Shown here piece by piece: positions 1 through 9,282 of a DNA stretch of 64,000 bases. Below the pieces are notes generated by a model. The model had not been told where the DNA came from. It searched no databases and saw only the letters and a program-made list of their open reading frames with translations. The position numbers and the translations under genes were made by a program. The stretch comes from Foliimonas ilicis. GTDB taxonomy: Bacteria > Pseudomonadota > Alphaproteobacteria > Rhizobiales > Rhizobiaceae. The DNA lies in assembly GCF_039939195.1 (NCBI RefSeq), contig NZ_JBDUUH010000016.1, forward strand, positions 62,001 through 126,000. The letters run 5' to 3'. The number at the start of each line of letters is the position of its first letter. Position 1 is the first letter of the stretch.

Positions 1-1
1 G

Positions 2-616
2 AAAGTGGGACGCGCGTCACCTTCCGTAGATCGTGATCGCGTCCGCGCCGCACGTGAAGCAATCGGACCTGATGTTCGCCTCATGATGGATGCAAACAAT
101 GCATGGCCCGATGTCGCAACCGCTATGCAATTCTTAAGCCTTGTAGAGGAATTCAATCCCTTCTGGATCGAAGAGCCGTTTTTGCCTGACGACATTGAAA
201 GCCATGCACGCTTGGCCACTAGAACTAGTATTGGGATTGCAGGCGGAGAAATCGAAGCAGGACGCTGGCGGTTCCGTGATTTGATTGAGCGCGGCGCTGT
301 TCAGATCGCGCAACCAGATATGTTTGCGTGTGGCGGTGTCAGCGAGTGGTGTCGAATCGCAACGATCGCCGACGCCGCAGGTATTCCAGTATGCACGCAT
401 GCTTGGCAAGACTTTCATGCGCCGCTTATGGCGTCCGCACCCAACGCAATGTTTGTCGAGTATTTTTCCGATGATCGCATCGTGAATTTGCAGAACCTGC
501 TTGATCGACCGCTATTAATCGAAGGCGGACGCATGGTGTTAAGCGAAGAACCAGGGTTCGGATTCGAGTTCAATGAGATGGCAGTTGCAAAGTCAATGCG
601 GATGGGCTGGGAATGA
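2..616 (+). CDS. Mandelate racemase/enolase-superfamily dehydratase, C-terminal part (5' end outside window)
   Basis: The reading frame is open from the first bases, so the gene starts upstream; about 204 C-terminal residues are seen. They form the (beta/alpha) barrel of the mandelate racemase subgroup. Metal ligands are visible counting from the GTG at base 5: D29 in LMMDANNAW, E56 in WIEEP, E82 in GGEIEAG. The general-base dyad of the family is present as D105 (QPD) and H132 (THAWQDF). Family members dehydrate or epimerise acid sugars and related carboxylates; the substrate cannot be named. The stop overlaps the next gene's start by four bases (ATGA), so the MmgE/PrpD protein downstream is probably in the same catabolic operon. 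Confidence 0.88.
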   Translation, partial: KVGRASPSVDRDRVRAAREAIGPDVRLMMDANNAWPDVATAMQFLSLVEEFNPFWIEEPFLPDDIESHARLATRTSIGIAGGEIEAGRWRFRDLIERGAVQIAQPDMFACGGVSEWCRIATIADAAGIPVCTHAWQDFHAPLMASAPNAMFVEYFSDDRIVNLQNLLDRPLLIEGGRMVLSEEPGFGFEFNEMAVAKSMRMGWE

Positions 617-1998
617 TGGATTCGACTATGATGACAACGCTAACAGAAAACGTGGCGCGATATATCGTTCAGCGGCAACTGGCTGATTGGACCGACGATG
701 CACGCGATAAGGTCTGTATCCACATTTATGACACCCTGCTTGCGATGCTTTCGGGTCGACACCTTATCGCCGGCCAAAAGGCACTGTCATATCAAAAGGC
801 TTTCTGCAGCAGCGGTACAGCAAGAATCGTGGGGACGGATCTTTTCGCCTCGCCAGAGATCGCGGCAATGGTCAATGGGATGTTTGCCCATGCCGATGAA
901 ACCGATGATACTTCCGAGACTGCCCGTATGCATCCCGGCGCATCGATTATTCCCGCAGTTTTGGCGCTCGCTGACCACCTTGGCAGCAATGGGGCTGACA
1001 TAGTGAACGCAGTCCTGATCGGTTACCAGGTTGGCATAGCGTTTCCCAAGGCGATCTGGGCCGAGGATGCTGCTAGAATGCATTCGGCCCGGGCGACCCA
1101 TAATGCTGGCCAGGTGATGGGTTCCGTGGCGGCTTGCAGCGCCATATTGAAGTTGGATACTCGGGCCACGGCATATGCGTTGTCTTATGCGGCCCAACTT
1201 TGTTCCGGCGTTAATTCGCTTTATCGTGAGCGCAGTCATGTTGAAAAGGCCTACGTCTTCGGGGGAATGCCTGCCGAACAGGGCGTCCGTGCAGCGCTGA
1301 TGGCAAGCTTGGGTTTTACCGGAGTGCCCGATGTTCTGGATCGCAACATCAACTTCTTTGATAGCTTTGAAGGGCTGTCGACACCCGAGCGTTTAATGGA
1401 ATTGATCGAGTCGCCGAAAGGCGGGGTATTTGAGGCTGACATCAAGCTTTACCCCGTAGGGTTGCCGATTCAGGCCGCAGCACAGGCGATGGACGAGATT
1501 CTTTCAACAGGAATTCGCGCGAATGAGGTGCAAACAGTTCGATGCCATCTCCCGTCCCAGAAGGCATATATCGTTGATGACCGCGATATGCCTCCAATCT
1601 CGCTACAATTTGTTCTAGCGACCATGCTTGAAGATGGGGAGCTTACTTTCGCCAACTCTCATGATCAGGAGCGTCTGGATCGAAATCGCGGCGGCGAATT
1701 AATGCGCAAAGTAACACTAGTCCATGACGACGATATGAACCCAGTTGAGCGCAGTGGTAGTCGCAACAAGGCGCATCTTTATTTAACAACCAATGACGGT
1801 AGGTCACTGACGGCGAAGGTGGAGCAATTGAAGGGAACGCGCTTCTCGCCGGCAACCTGGACAGATATGGAAAGAAAGGCCGCAATGATCTTCGGTTCAG
1901 ACTCAGTGAAATTGGGTGGGCTTGCCCAACAGGTGCGTGACCTGGCGGAACTTGGGCTCGTGGCGACCTTGCGTACAGCAGGATTATTACCAGGTTAA
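613..1998 (+). CDS. MmgE/PrpD family protein
   Basis: 461 residues, the usual length of the MmgE/PrpD family (2-methylcitrate dehydratase, cis-aconitate decarboxylase, iminodisuccinate epimerase relatives). Family-typical stretches are HADETDDT near residue 95, MHPGASIIPAVLALAD just after it, and KLYPVGLPIQAA near residue 280 (the K-x-YP segment). The start ATG overlaps the stop of the enolase-superfamily gene by four bases, indicating translational coupling; a second start at MMTTL is possible. Pairing a sugar-acid-type dehydratase with a PrpD-like enzyme suggests breakdown of a hydroxy- or amino-dicarboxylic acid, but that is inference. No lesions seen. Confidence 0.9.
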   Translation: MMDSTMMTTLTENVARYIVQRQLADWTDDARDKVCIHIYDTLLAMLSGRHLIAGQKALSYQKAFCSSGTARIVGTDLFASPEIAAMVNGMFAHADETDDTSETARMHPGASIIPAVLALADHLGSNGADIVNAVLIGYQVGIAFPKAIWAEDAARMHSARATHNAGQVMGSVAACSAILKLDTRATAYALSYAAQLCSGVNSLYRERSHVEKAYVFGGMPAEQGVRAALMASLGFTGVPDVLDRNINFFDSFEGLSTPERLMELIESPKGGVFEADIKLYPVGLPIQAAAQAMDEILSTGIRANEVQTVRCHLPSQKAYIVDDRDMPPISLQFVLATMLEDGELTFANSHDQERLDRNRGGELMRKVTLVHDDDMNPVERSGSRNKAHLYLTTNDGRSLTAKVEQLKGTRFSPATWTDMERKAAMIFGSDSVKLGGLAQQVRDLAELGLVATLRTAGLLPG

Positions 1999-2607
1999 AG
2001 CGACGACGAATGATCATCGAACAGCTCCCTAAAATGCAAGTGGCGTCATGCGCCAAACAGAGTTAGTCTGCTGGTTGCACCAGAACCCCGAGCTTGACCC
2101 TTCATTCACTCGTCTGAAGCGACACTGCCACTCTGTCAGACCACTTAAGTTCTATATGCAGAACCACTAGTGTATTGATTCCAACGTTTGGTGCCCGCGT
2201 CTGACGACTGCGATGATCTCGTCGGGATCGGCTCAAGCCGAGCTCTGTCCGAAACCGTAATGCTGATGCTGATACCAGTACGCGTCCCGCACTGTCGCAT
2301 GTCGTACCGACGCCGGAAATTCCAGACAGGACGCTTCCGTCCCGATCAATCCACTAGTGGCCCATCACGATGTATCGGCAACAACTGCTGAGCCCTTGTT
2401 TCTTCATTGACGGGTCGTTCGCAACCGCCAAGGCTTCCCCTTTATGGCGTTTTCACAGGTGGCCGGCACGCCGTACAGCACATGCCAAAAGATGAGAAGG
2501 GGATGGTTTTATAACAGCTGGCCCGCAGTGTTGTCACATTCTTAAGACGACCTTAATTGCTTTTTGCGAAGTTTTTGAATCTTCTGGCAAGGGTTGTATT
2601 ACCTAAT
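1999..2607. other. Intergenic region without a recognisable gene
   Basis: About 600 bases between the MmgE/PrpD gene and tRNA-Cys. Only short, compositionally unconvincing reading frames occur. No insertion-sequence end, riboswitch or clear terminator was recognised. Confidence 0.5.
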
Positions 2608-2683
2608 GGCCTCGTGGCGGAGTGGTTACGCGGGAGACTGCAAATCTCCAAAGCCCCGGTTCGAATCCAGGGCGAGGCCTCCA
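2608..2683 (+). tRNA. tRNA-Cys (anticodon GCA)
   Basis: The acceptor stem GGCCTCG (2608-2614) pairs with CGAGGCC, followed by U73 and an encoded CCA (end 2683). The anticodon stem GGAGA/TCTCC encloses CTGCAAA, giving anticodon GCA; U73 is the cysteine discriminator base. The D-arm GCG...CGC is present. The T-arm is slightly irregular: TTCGAAT is followed by CCAGGG where five bases are expected, leaving one extra base or a C-A mismatch. It may still be functional. tRNA genes are common island integration sites, but no second copy of its 3' end was noticed. Confidence 0.85.
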
Positions 2684-2911
2684 ATAAGGGTAGCCCAAGT
2701 CAGAATAGGAGGCTTTGTTTGCCAGATCGATTATCAATCCTCCTTGATCCTCAACTGCGTCCGGAAACACACCTTTGCCGGGTGCAGCTTTTGCATGAAG
2801 TTATGCCACGATATCCTTTCGCTGGATCGATAATAGGAATACATCAATATATTACGCGCAGTTCAGGTGCACCAGTTTGGGGGACGTGTGATAATTGCAA
2901 ATGGTCGCCCG

Positions 2912-4438
2912 ATGAGACTGGGCTTTTCGATCAGCACCCCACTGGCCGCGATTGGATTCGCGATATTTCTGCTCACAGCCATCCTCGCGCTCGCAGGTCT
3001 CATGATCTGGCAGAGTTATTCGTCAGCCCTGAGAGCCGGGGAGGCCAAGGCGGCCTCGTCAGCACAGATTGTGGCTGCGCATCTGGAGTGGATGATCGAG
3101 GCGAGCGATCAGGCTCTTCGTCGCATCGACTCTGCTCTCGGAAACGATCCGGTCCGGGATTCCGTCAGCGCCATCGCCGACATCAGTCAGGCAGTCGGCG
3201 ATCTTCCTGAAGGGTTCCAGTATTCGGTTTACGACGAAACCGGGCGGCTGAGGCTGTCGAGTGTCCCGGAGGCTGTCGGAATCGATGTCTCCGATCGCGA
3301 ATATTTCAAGCGACTGGAAAGTGGTGAAATGATCGTCATCTCGCCGCAACTCGAAGAACGCCTCAGCGGGGAACAAGTCTTCGTCATTGGACGCCGCATC
3401 TCGCGCGGCGGGAGGTTCCATGGCGCAGCCAGCATTGCCATCCCCACGCGAACTATGGACGAGTTTTGGAGCGCAATGGAATTGGGCCCCAACTCGACGG
3501 TTTCCGCCATCCGCACGGATGGTTGGCTGATCGCCCGCCATCCCCAACTCGACCGGCCGATGGATTTCAGCGGAACGCCTTTGTTTACCGAATATCTAAA
3601 TCAACATTTGAGCGGGTTCTATCACAGCGCGGTATCTCCCGCCGACGGCATTTCCCGGATTGTCGGTTATCACAAGGTCGAGGATTGGCCGCTCGTGGCG
3701 ACGACCGGGGTCGAGCGGGGCGAGGTCCTCCGGTATTTTCGCGGCAACCTTGTCGGCGGGCTGGTGGTTAGTCTGCCAAGTATCGCGCTTATGGTGCTTG
3801 GTACGCTGTGGATCGCGAGCCTTCTTCGCAGTGACGTCATGCGACGCGAGCAACTTGAGCAAGCGCTGGAGCGGAATGCCTTCCTGCTTCGTGAGATTCA
3901 TCACCGGGTGAAGAACAATCTTCAGGCTGTTGCCTCGCTTTTGCGGCTGCAGCCGCTACCGGAGGAAAGCAAGGCAGACATGTCTCGTCGCATCGCCGCA
4001 ATGATTGCTGTCCACGAACAAATTTATGAGTTTGACCAGTTTGACCAGCTTGACTTCGCTTCATATATCAAGCGGCTGGTGAGGGATATTGCTACGGGCT
4101 TTCCGGGCGACATCGAGATCGAGTTTAAAATGAAACCGGTCAGCATAGAGCGGGACCACGGTCTTCCGCTCGGTCTCATCGTCAACGAGGCAGTATCGAA
4201 CGCCTTCAAATACGCCTTCAACAAAGGGAAGGGCCACCTTCTGGTGCAACTGTCTGCGGACGCCGGAGCAGCTAGTCTGCTGATCAGCGATGATGGACCC
4301 GGTTACGTCCCGCAACAAACACTAAAGGGAATGGGCAGCAAGCTGATTGCCGGGTTCACCGCTCAGATAGGCGGTACACTGGAAACCGACACTTCAAACG
4401 GCACAACCATCATCATTCGTTTCCCGGCGGCGAAATAA
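2912..4438 (+). CDS. Membrane sensor histidine kinase, HisKA_2/HWE type with extracellular dCache-like domain
   Basis: About 508 residues from ATG 2912; a GTG at 2867 would add 15. One membrane helix lies at about residues 16-33 (FLLTAILALAGLMIW) and a second at about 280-303; the 240 residues between them look like a periplasmic PDC/dCache sensor (repeated V-I-S and GR-I segments). The kinase part carries REIHHRVKNNLQ near residue 327, the HisKA_2 phosphoacceptor signature, then the N-box NEAVSNAFKYAF near 424 and DDGPG near 460 of the HATPase domain. Such kinases usually signal to PhyR-type or single-domain regulators; no response regulator is adjacent. The Tn3 transposon begins 38 bases after the stop. 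Confidence 0.88.
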   Translation: MRLGFSISTPLAAIGFAIFLLTAILALAGLMIWQSYSSALRAGEAKAASSAQIVAAHLEWMIEASDQALRRIDSALGNDPVRDSVSAIADISQAVGDLPEGFQYSVYDETGRLRLSSVPEAVGIDVSDREYFKRLESGEMIVISPQLEERLSGEQVFVIGRRISRGGRFHGAASIAIPTRTMDEFWSAMELGPNSTVSAIRTDGWLIARHPQLDRPMDFSGTPLFTEYLNQHLSGFYHSAVSPADGISRIVGYHKVEDWPLVATTGVERGEVLRYFRGNLVGGLVVSLPSIALMVLGTLWIASLLRSDVMRREQLEQALERNAFLLREIHHRVKNNLQAVASLLRLQPLPEESKADMSRRIAAMIAVHEQIYEFDQFDQLDFASYIKRLVRDIATGFPGDIEIEFKMKPVSIERDHGLPLGLIVNEAVSNAFKYAFNKGKGHLLVQLSADAGAASLLISDDGPGYVPQQTLKGMGSKLIAGFTAQIGGTLETDTSNGTTIIIRFPAAK

Positions 4439-4476
4439 CCGGCAATTCTCGCAGGACGCGTAGACAATCACAACAT

Positions 4477-4514
4477 GGGGTCGTTTGCGGGAGAGGGCGA
4501 AATCCTACTCTAAG
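4477..4514 (+). repeat. Left 38-bp terminal inverted repeat of the Tn3 element
   Basis: Matches the reverse complement of 8083-8120 at 35 of 38 positions. It overlaps the last codons of the resolvase gene. Confidence 0.9.
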
Positions 4515-5119
4515 CCGAGGACACGCTTTCCGTAGTTCCTGAGTTCGCCGTTCGGGCCGACGTAGCGGTAGAGGGTGACGCGCTCGATCCCGAGTTCCTT
4601 GCACAGATCGGAAATGGACGTGTCGCGTTGCGCCATGGCGGCCTGCGCGAGGCGCACCTGAGCTTTGGTGAGGGCAAATTTTCGCCCGCCCTTTCGTCCG
4701 CGCGCTCTAGCGGCGGCGAGGCCGGCCATCGTCCGCTCGCGGATCAGATCCCGTTCGAATTCGGCGAGGGTAGCGAAGATACCGAACACCATGCGGCCGG
4801 ATGCGGTCGTGGTGTCGATCTGAGCGCCTTTTCCAGTCAGCACACGTAAGCCGATCTTCCGTTCTGATAGGTCCTTCACAGTGTTGACCAGATGGGCAAG
4901 CGACCGTCCGAGGCGATCAAGCTTCCAGACCACCAGTACGTCGCCGTCGCGCAAAGATTTGAGGCAAGCGGCTAAACCAGGCCGATTATCCCGACTGCCG
5001 GAAGCGCGATCCTCATAGATGTTGTCCTGTTCGACGCCTGCAGCGCGCAGGTCGTCGTGCTGCAGATCGAGGGACTGCGAGCCGTCGGCTTTTGAGACGC
5101 GGGCATATCCGATCAGCAT
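4505..5119 (-). CDS. tnpR: Tn3-type serine recombinase (resolvase)
   Basis: About 204 residues from the ATG at 5119 (MLIGYARVSK), the canonical resolvase start; the frame extends upstream to 5188 but those residues are not family-like. The catalytic serine is in YARVS (residue 9). LVVWKLDRLGRS carries the conserved arginines and ASGRMVFGIFATLAEFERDLIRER forms the helix-E region. The C-terminal helix-turn-helix (SISDLCKELGIERVTLYRYV) is complete. It resolves cointegrates at res, which should lie in the gap to tnpA. The gene runs opposite to tnpA and looks intact, unlike the transposase. Confidence 0.93.
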   Translation of the reverse strand: MLIGYARVSKADGSQSLDLQHDDLRAAGVEQDNIYEDRASGSRDNRPGLAACLKSLRDGDVLVVWKLDRLGRSLAHLVNTVKDLSERKIGLRVLTGKGAQIDTTTASGRMVFGIFATLAEFERDLIRERTMAGLAAARARGRKGGRKFALTKAQVRLAQAAMAQRDTSISDLCKELGIERVTLYRYVGPNGELRNYGKRVLGLE

Positions 5120-5245
5120 GTTTCTTAAACGTTGGTTTGAGGCGGTGCTTTGGCCGCGATTGCATCGACCACTGGAAACGTATCTCAACCAGCTTCATAA
5201 ACAAAGCGTCTTGAACACTACCCCCCATTTGAAAAAGGAACATCG
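5120..5245. promoter_or_regulatory. Probable res site and divergent promoters of the Tn3 element
   Basis: 126-bp gap between divergent tnpR and tnpA. It holds imperfect dyads such as CTTAAAC-N4-GTTTGAG next to the tnpR start and TTGAAC...TTTGAA near the tnpA start, as expected for resolvase binding sites. Subsite boundaries are inferred. Confidence 0.55.
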
Positions 5246-8087
5246 ATGCCGCGTCGCGTCACTTTAACCGATCGGCAGAAGGATGTGCTGTTGCGCCTGC
5301 CGACCTCGCAGGCGGATTTGCTCAAACACTATACCCTGAGTGACGAGGATCTCGGGCACATCAGACAGCGCCGCCGCGCTCACAACAGGTTCGGCTTCGC
5401 CCTGCAATTGTGTGTTCTGCGCTATCCTGGTCGAGTGCTGGCTCCGGGCGAGCTGATACTGGCAGAGGTCGTCGAGTTCATCGGAGCGCAACTCGGCTTG
5501 AATGCCGACGATCTCGTTGACTATGCCGCTCGCGAGGAGACACGGCACGAGCATCTAGCCGAGTTGCGGGCGCTCTACAGATTCCGCACCTTCTCCGGAC
5601 GCGGTGCGCGCGAGCTGAGGGACTGGTTGTTCCGGGAGGCCGAACTGGCGGTGTCGAACGAGGATGTCGCCCGTCGCTTCGTGGTCGAGTGCCGTCGAAC
5701 TCGCACGGTCCTTCCTGCAACATCGACGATCGAGCGGCTTTGCGCCACGGCCCTGATCGACGCCGAGCGGCGGACCGAGACGAGGATCGCCAGCCGGTTG
5801 TCCATGCCGATCCGGGAACAGTTACTGGCATTGCTCGAGGAGACGACGGACGATCGGGTGACCCGCTTCGTGTGCTGCGGCAGTTTGAGCCTAGCTCGAA
5901 CTCTTCGTCGGCCAACCGGCTGCTCGACCGGTTGGAATACCTGCAACGTGTCGATCTTCCCGAGGATTTGCTGGCCGGTGTTCCTGCCCATCGGGTGACA
6001 CGTCTGCGCAGGCAGGGCGAGCGGTATTACGCCGACGGCATGCGTGATCTCCCGGAGGACAGGCGGCTTGCGATTCTGGCCGTGTGCGCATCAGAATGGC
6101 AGGCGATGCTCGCCGACGTCGTGGTCGAAACCCATGACCGGATCGTAGGCAGGCTCTACCGTGCTTCGGAGCGCATTTGCCAGGCGAAGGTCGCGGATGA
6201 AGCGAACGCGGTGCGCGACACCTTGAGATCCTTCGCCGAAATCGGCGGAGCCTTGGTCGATGCACAGGATGATGGCCAGCCTCTGGACGACGTCATTGCG
6301 CGCGCATCGGGTTGGGACGGCTTCAAAACCCTTGTTGCCACCGCGATCAGTCTGACTGCGACCATGTCTGGCGATCCACTCAACCACGTGCTCGATGGCT
6401 ATCATCGTTTCCGCCGCTATGCTCCCCGTATGTTGCGTCTGCTCGAACTTCGGGCCGCACCAGTCGCGCTGCCGCTTCTGGAAGCGGTGATGGTTCTGCG
6501 CACTGGTTTGAACGATGCAGCGCTGACCTGCTTCCTGCGGCCGAGCTCGAAATGGCATCGCCACCTTCGTGCCCAGGCGTCTGGCGACACCCGCCTCTGG
6601 GAGATCGCGGTGCTGTTCCATCTGCGCGATGCGTTCCGTTCCGGGGATGTCTGGCTGGCCAGATCCCGACGCTATGGTGATCTGAAACAGGCTCTCGTTC
6701 CTGCGCAGGCAGTGGCGAAAGGCGGTCGTCTCGCCGTGCCATTGCGGCCGGAAGAATGGCTAACGGACCGGCAAGCTCGCCTCGATATCCGGTTGCGCGA
6801 ACTGGGCCGCGCCGCGCGCACCGGCACAATTCCCGGCGGGTCGATCGAAAACGGCGTTCTGCATATCGAGAAGCTCGAAGCCGCCGCGCCGACCGGCGCC
6901 GAAGATCTGGTGCTCGATCTCTATAAGCATGTACCGTCCACGCGCATCACCGATCTCTTGTTGGAAGTGGATGCAGCGACCGGCTTTACCGGATCGGGCT
7001 GATGAACGTCATCCTTGCGGAGGGGATCAACCTCGGCCTGCGCAAGATGGCTGACGCCACAAACACCCACACCTTCTGGGAGTTGATCCGCATTGGACGG
7101 TGGCATGTCGAAGGCGAAGCGTACGACCGGGCGCTGGCTATGGTGGTCGAGGCGCAGGCAGCGTTACCCATGGCCCAATTCTGGGGCATGGGCACTTCGG
7201 CTTCGAGCGACGGCCAGTTCTTCGCCGCCACAGAGCAGGGCGAAGCCATGAACCTGGTCAACGCGAAATACGGCAATACCCCGGGCCTGAAAGCCTATAG
7301 CCACGTCTCCGACCAATATGCGGCGTTCGCCACCCAGGTGATTCCTGCAACGGCGAGCGAAGCCCCCTATATCCTCGACGGCCTGCTCATGAATGACGCT
7401 GGCCGCCATATCCGCGAGCAGTTCACCGACACGGGCGGCTTCACCGATCACGTCTTTGCCGCGTGCGCCATTCTCGGCTACCGGTTTGCCCCTCGCATCC
7501 GGGATCTGCCGTCCAAGCGACTCTATGCCTTCAATCCATCGGCCGCCCCGGCGCACTTGCGGGCCTTGATCGGCGGCAAGATCAACCAGGCCATGATCGA
7601 GCGCAACTGGCCCGACATCCTACGCATCGCCGCCACCATTGCGGCCGGAAGCATCGCGCCCAGCCAGATACTGCGCAAGCTCGCCTCCTATCCGCGGCAG
7701 AACGAACTTGCCACGGCTTTGCGCGAGGTCGGCCGCGTCGAGCGAACCCTGTTCATGATCGACTGGATTCTGGACGCCGACCTGCAACGCCGCGCCCAGA
7801 TCGGGCTCAACAAGGGCGAAGCGCATCATGCGCTGAAGCGAGCAATCAGCTTCCATCGCCGGGGTGAAATCCGCGACCGTTCCGCCGAAGGCCAGCATTA
7901 CCGGATCGCCGGTATGAACCTGCTCGCCGCGATCATCATCTTCTGGAACACCATGAAGCTGGGCGAAGTCGTCGCCAACCAGAAACGCGAGGGAAAATTG
8001 CTATTGCCCGATCTGCTGGCCCATGTCTCGCCGCTTGGATGGGAGCACATCAATCTTACCGGAGAATATCGTTGGCCAAAGCCTTAG
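5246..8087 (+). pseudogene. tnpA: Tn3-family transposase, frameshifted and internally deleted
   Basis: Three consecutive frames together give a nearly full-length (~950-residue) Tn3 transposase. Frame A begins at 5246 (MPRRVTLTDRQ) and stays homologous to about 5880 (TRFV). One base appears lost there: the family reads TRFVWLRQFEP, and the next frame resumes with RVLRQFEP. Frame B runs to a stop at about 7002 (ATGFTGSG). Frame C, in the third frame from about 6990, gives RIGLMNVILAEGINLGLR, so roughly 13-15 residues (EAFTHLRTG-type) are deleted at that junction. The DDE-containing C-terminal half is otherwise well preserved, ending LTGEYRW. Stop lies inside the right terminal repeat region. 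Two independent lesions make autonomous transposition unlikely. Confidence 0.9.
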
Positions 8088-8120
8088 CGTAGGATTCCGC
8101 CCCCTCCCGCAAACGACCCC
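8083..8120 (-). repeat. Right 38-bp terminal inverted repeat of the Tn3 element
   Basis: Ends with CCCGCAAACGACCCC, the inverse of the left end. The tnpA stop codon lies inside it. Confidence 0.9.
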
Positions 8121-8190
8121 ACTGGCGAAACTCGGCCTTCGGCTTGCCATCGTGATCCACGATCATAAGTGCTCGAAACGTCCCAGTCAT
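8121..8190 (-). pseudogene. 5' stub of a YhdH/AcuI-like acryloyl-CoA reductase (MDR family), cut by the Tn3 right end
   Basis: On the minus strand GGAGGAACGG precedes ATG 8190, which opens a frame reading MTGTFRALMIVDHDG and on to KPKAEFRQ, 23 codons, before the transposon terminus. This resembles the N-terminus of the acryloyl-CoA reductase/quinone oxidoreductase group (M-x-x-x-FRAL..DGK..A.F). It lies 30 bases beyond the deaminase stop in the same direction, so it was probably the last seen gene of the minus-strand operon. The rest is not present on the other side of the transposon. Identification rests on a short peptide. Confidence 0.5.
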
Positions 8191-8219
8191 CCGTTCCTCC
8201 GACGCAGTTCAACAAACAT

Positions 8220-9251
8220 TCAATTGGTTCCGCGCGTCTGGAAGCCGGCGCAATATTCGTCCAACTTCGAGACCAGGACGCGCATCTCATGCGCCGGAAG
8301 AAACGAGCCGGTGATACTGTTTCGGGCAAGAGCAATGATCTCCTCGCCCGACAGATCGAGTGCCGTCTGGCATTGAAGGAAATTGTCGTTCACGTAGGCG
8401 CCGAAGTACGGCGGGTCATCAGAGTTGATGGTCACCTTCAACCCGGCGTCGAGCAGTCTGCGCAACGGATGGGCATCAAGCGACGAAGCGACACTGAGTT
8501 TCAGGTTTGACACCGGGCACACTGTGAGCGCGATTTGCTTTTCAACCAGTTCCGCAACAAGGGCCGGATCCGAAAGGCAGGCGTTTCCGTGGTCGATCCG
8601 GTCCACCTTGAGCAAGTCGACCGCTTGGCGCACATAGTCGGCCGGCCCTTCCTCGCCGGCATGGATGCAGGTGCGGAAACCCCGTTCGCGACATGTTCGG
8701 AAGTAGTTGACAAATTTCGATGGCGGGTTGGGCAGCTCCGCACCGCCCATACCGATGCCCAAAATCCTGTCCTGCCACGGCATGATGGTGTCGAGCAGCT
8801 CCAAGGCATCGGCCTCCGACCTGTGCCGGTGGGTGCTGACGATCAGTCCGGCACTAATCCCCAACGCCTTCTCGGCATCCCGAATTGCTCCCAACACACC
8901 TTCCATCAGCTCGGTCAGAGGGGTGCCGCGCTCGGTGAAGCTCTGCGGACCGATGAACAGTTCCGCCCGCACAACGTTCTCCTCGTGCGCCTTCACGAGA
9001 TAGTCGTAGGTCACATCGTAGAAGTCCTGCTCCTGCACGAGCACCTTGCACCCCTCGAAATAGAGAGTGAGGAACGATTGCAGATCGTCGAACTGGTAGG
9101 CGGAGCGCAGCGCATCAGGGGAATCCCAGCGCAGCGGTATCCTGTTGCGCTGGGCGAGCGCAAACATCATGTCAGGCTCGATGCAGCCCTCGATGTGCAT
9201 ATGCAACTCAGCTTTCGGGATTCCTCGGATGAAGTCCTGTATATTGTTCAT
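8220..9251 (-). CDS. Adenosine/adenine deaminase family protein (copy 1)
   Basis: 343 residues from ATG 9251; an ATG two codons upstream is also possible, but GAGG lies 8 bases before 9251. Zinc and catalytic residues of the amidohydrolase fold are present: H17-x-H19 in ELHMHIEG, H197 and E200 in HAGEEG, H221 in RIDHG, D278-D279 in NSDDP. The NSDDPPYFGAYVNDNF stretch is closer to the adenine-deaminase-like (ADE) subgroup than to classical Add, so the substrate may be adenine, adenosine or another 6-aminopurine. It is the penultimate gene of the minus-strand catabolic operon and a paralogue of the deaminase at 21.6-22.6 kb. Confidence 0.88.
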   Translation of the reverse strand: MNNIQDFIRGIPKAELHMHIEGCIEPDMMFALAQRNRIPLRWDSPDALRSAYQFDDLQSFLTLYFEGCKVLVQEQDFYDVTYDYLVKAHEENVVRAELFIGPQSFTERGTPLTELMEGVLGAIRDAEKALGISAGLIVSTHRHRSEADALELLDTIMPWQDRILGIGMGGAELPNPPSKFVNYFRTCRERGFRTCIHAGEEGPADYVRQAVDLLKVDRIDHGNACLSDPALVAELVEKQIALTVCPVSNLKLSVASSLDAHPLRRLLDAGLKVTINSDDPPYFGAYVNDNFLQCQTALDLSGEEIIALARNSITGSFLPAHEMRVLVSKLDEYCAGFQTRGTN

Positions 9252-9282
9252 TCTCATGTCCTCACGCGTTGACGACGCGCCC

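Larger units (their letters stand above)
4477..8120. mobile_element. Tn3-family transposon, complete ends, transposase broken
   Basis: 3.64-kb unit bounded by 38-bp inverted repeats beginning GGGGTCGTTTGCGGGAG and ending CTAAG. It contains a resolvase (minus strand), an intergenic res region and a transposase gene (plus strand), with no passenger gene. Flanking pentamers differ (AACAT left, ACTGG right), so there is no target-site duplication and the flanks have been rearranged since insertion. The right end interrupts an oxidoreductase gene; the left flank does not continue that gene. Confidence 0.88.

Noticed and set aside
2608..2683. tRNA-Cys as island attachment site
   Set aside because: No second copy of the tRNA 3' end and no integrase next to it were noticed; the integrase-like gene at 61-62 kb belongs to an IS91-type element.
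3059..3547. 162-codon minus-strand frame inside the sensor kinase gene
   Set aside because: Antisense shadow of a well-supported kinase gene; no domain resemblance.
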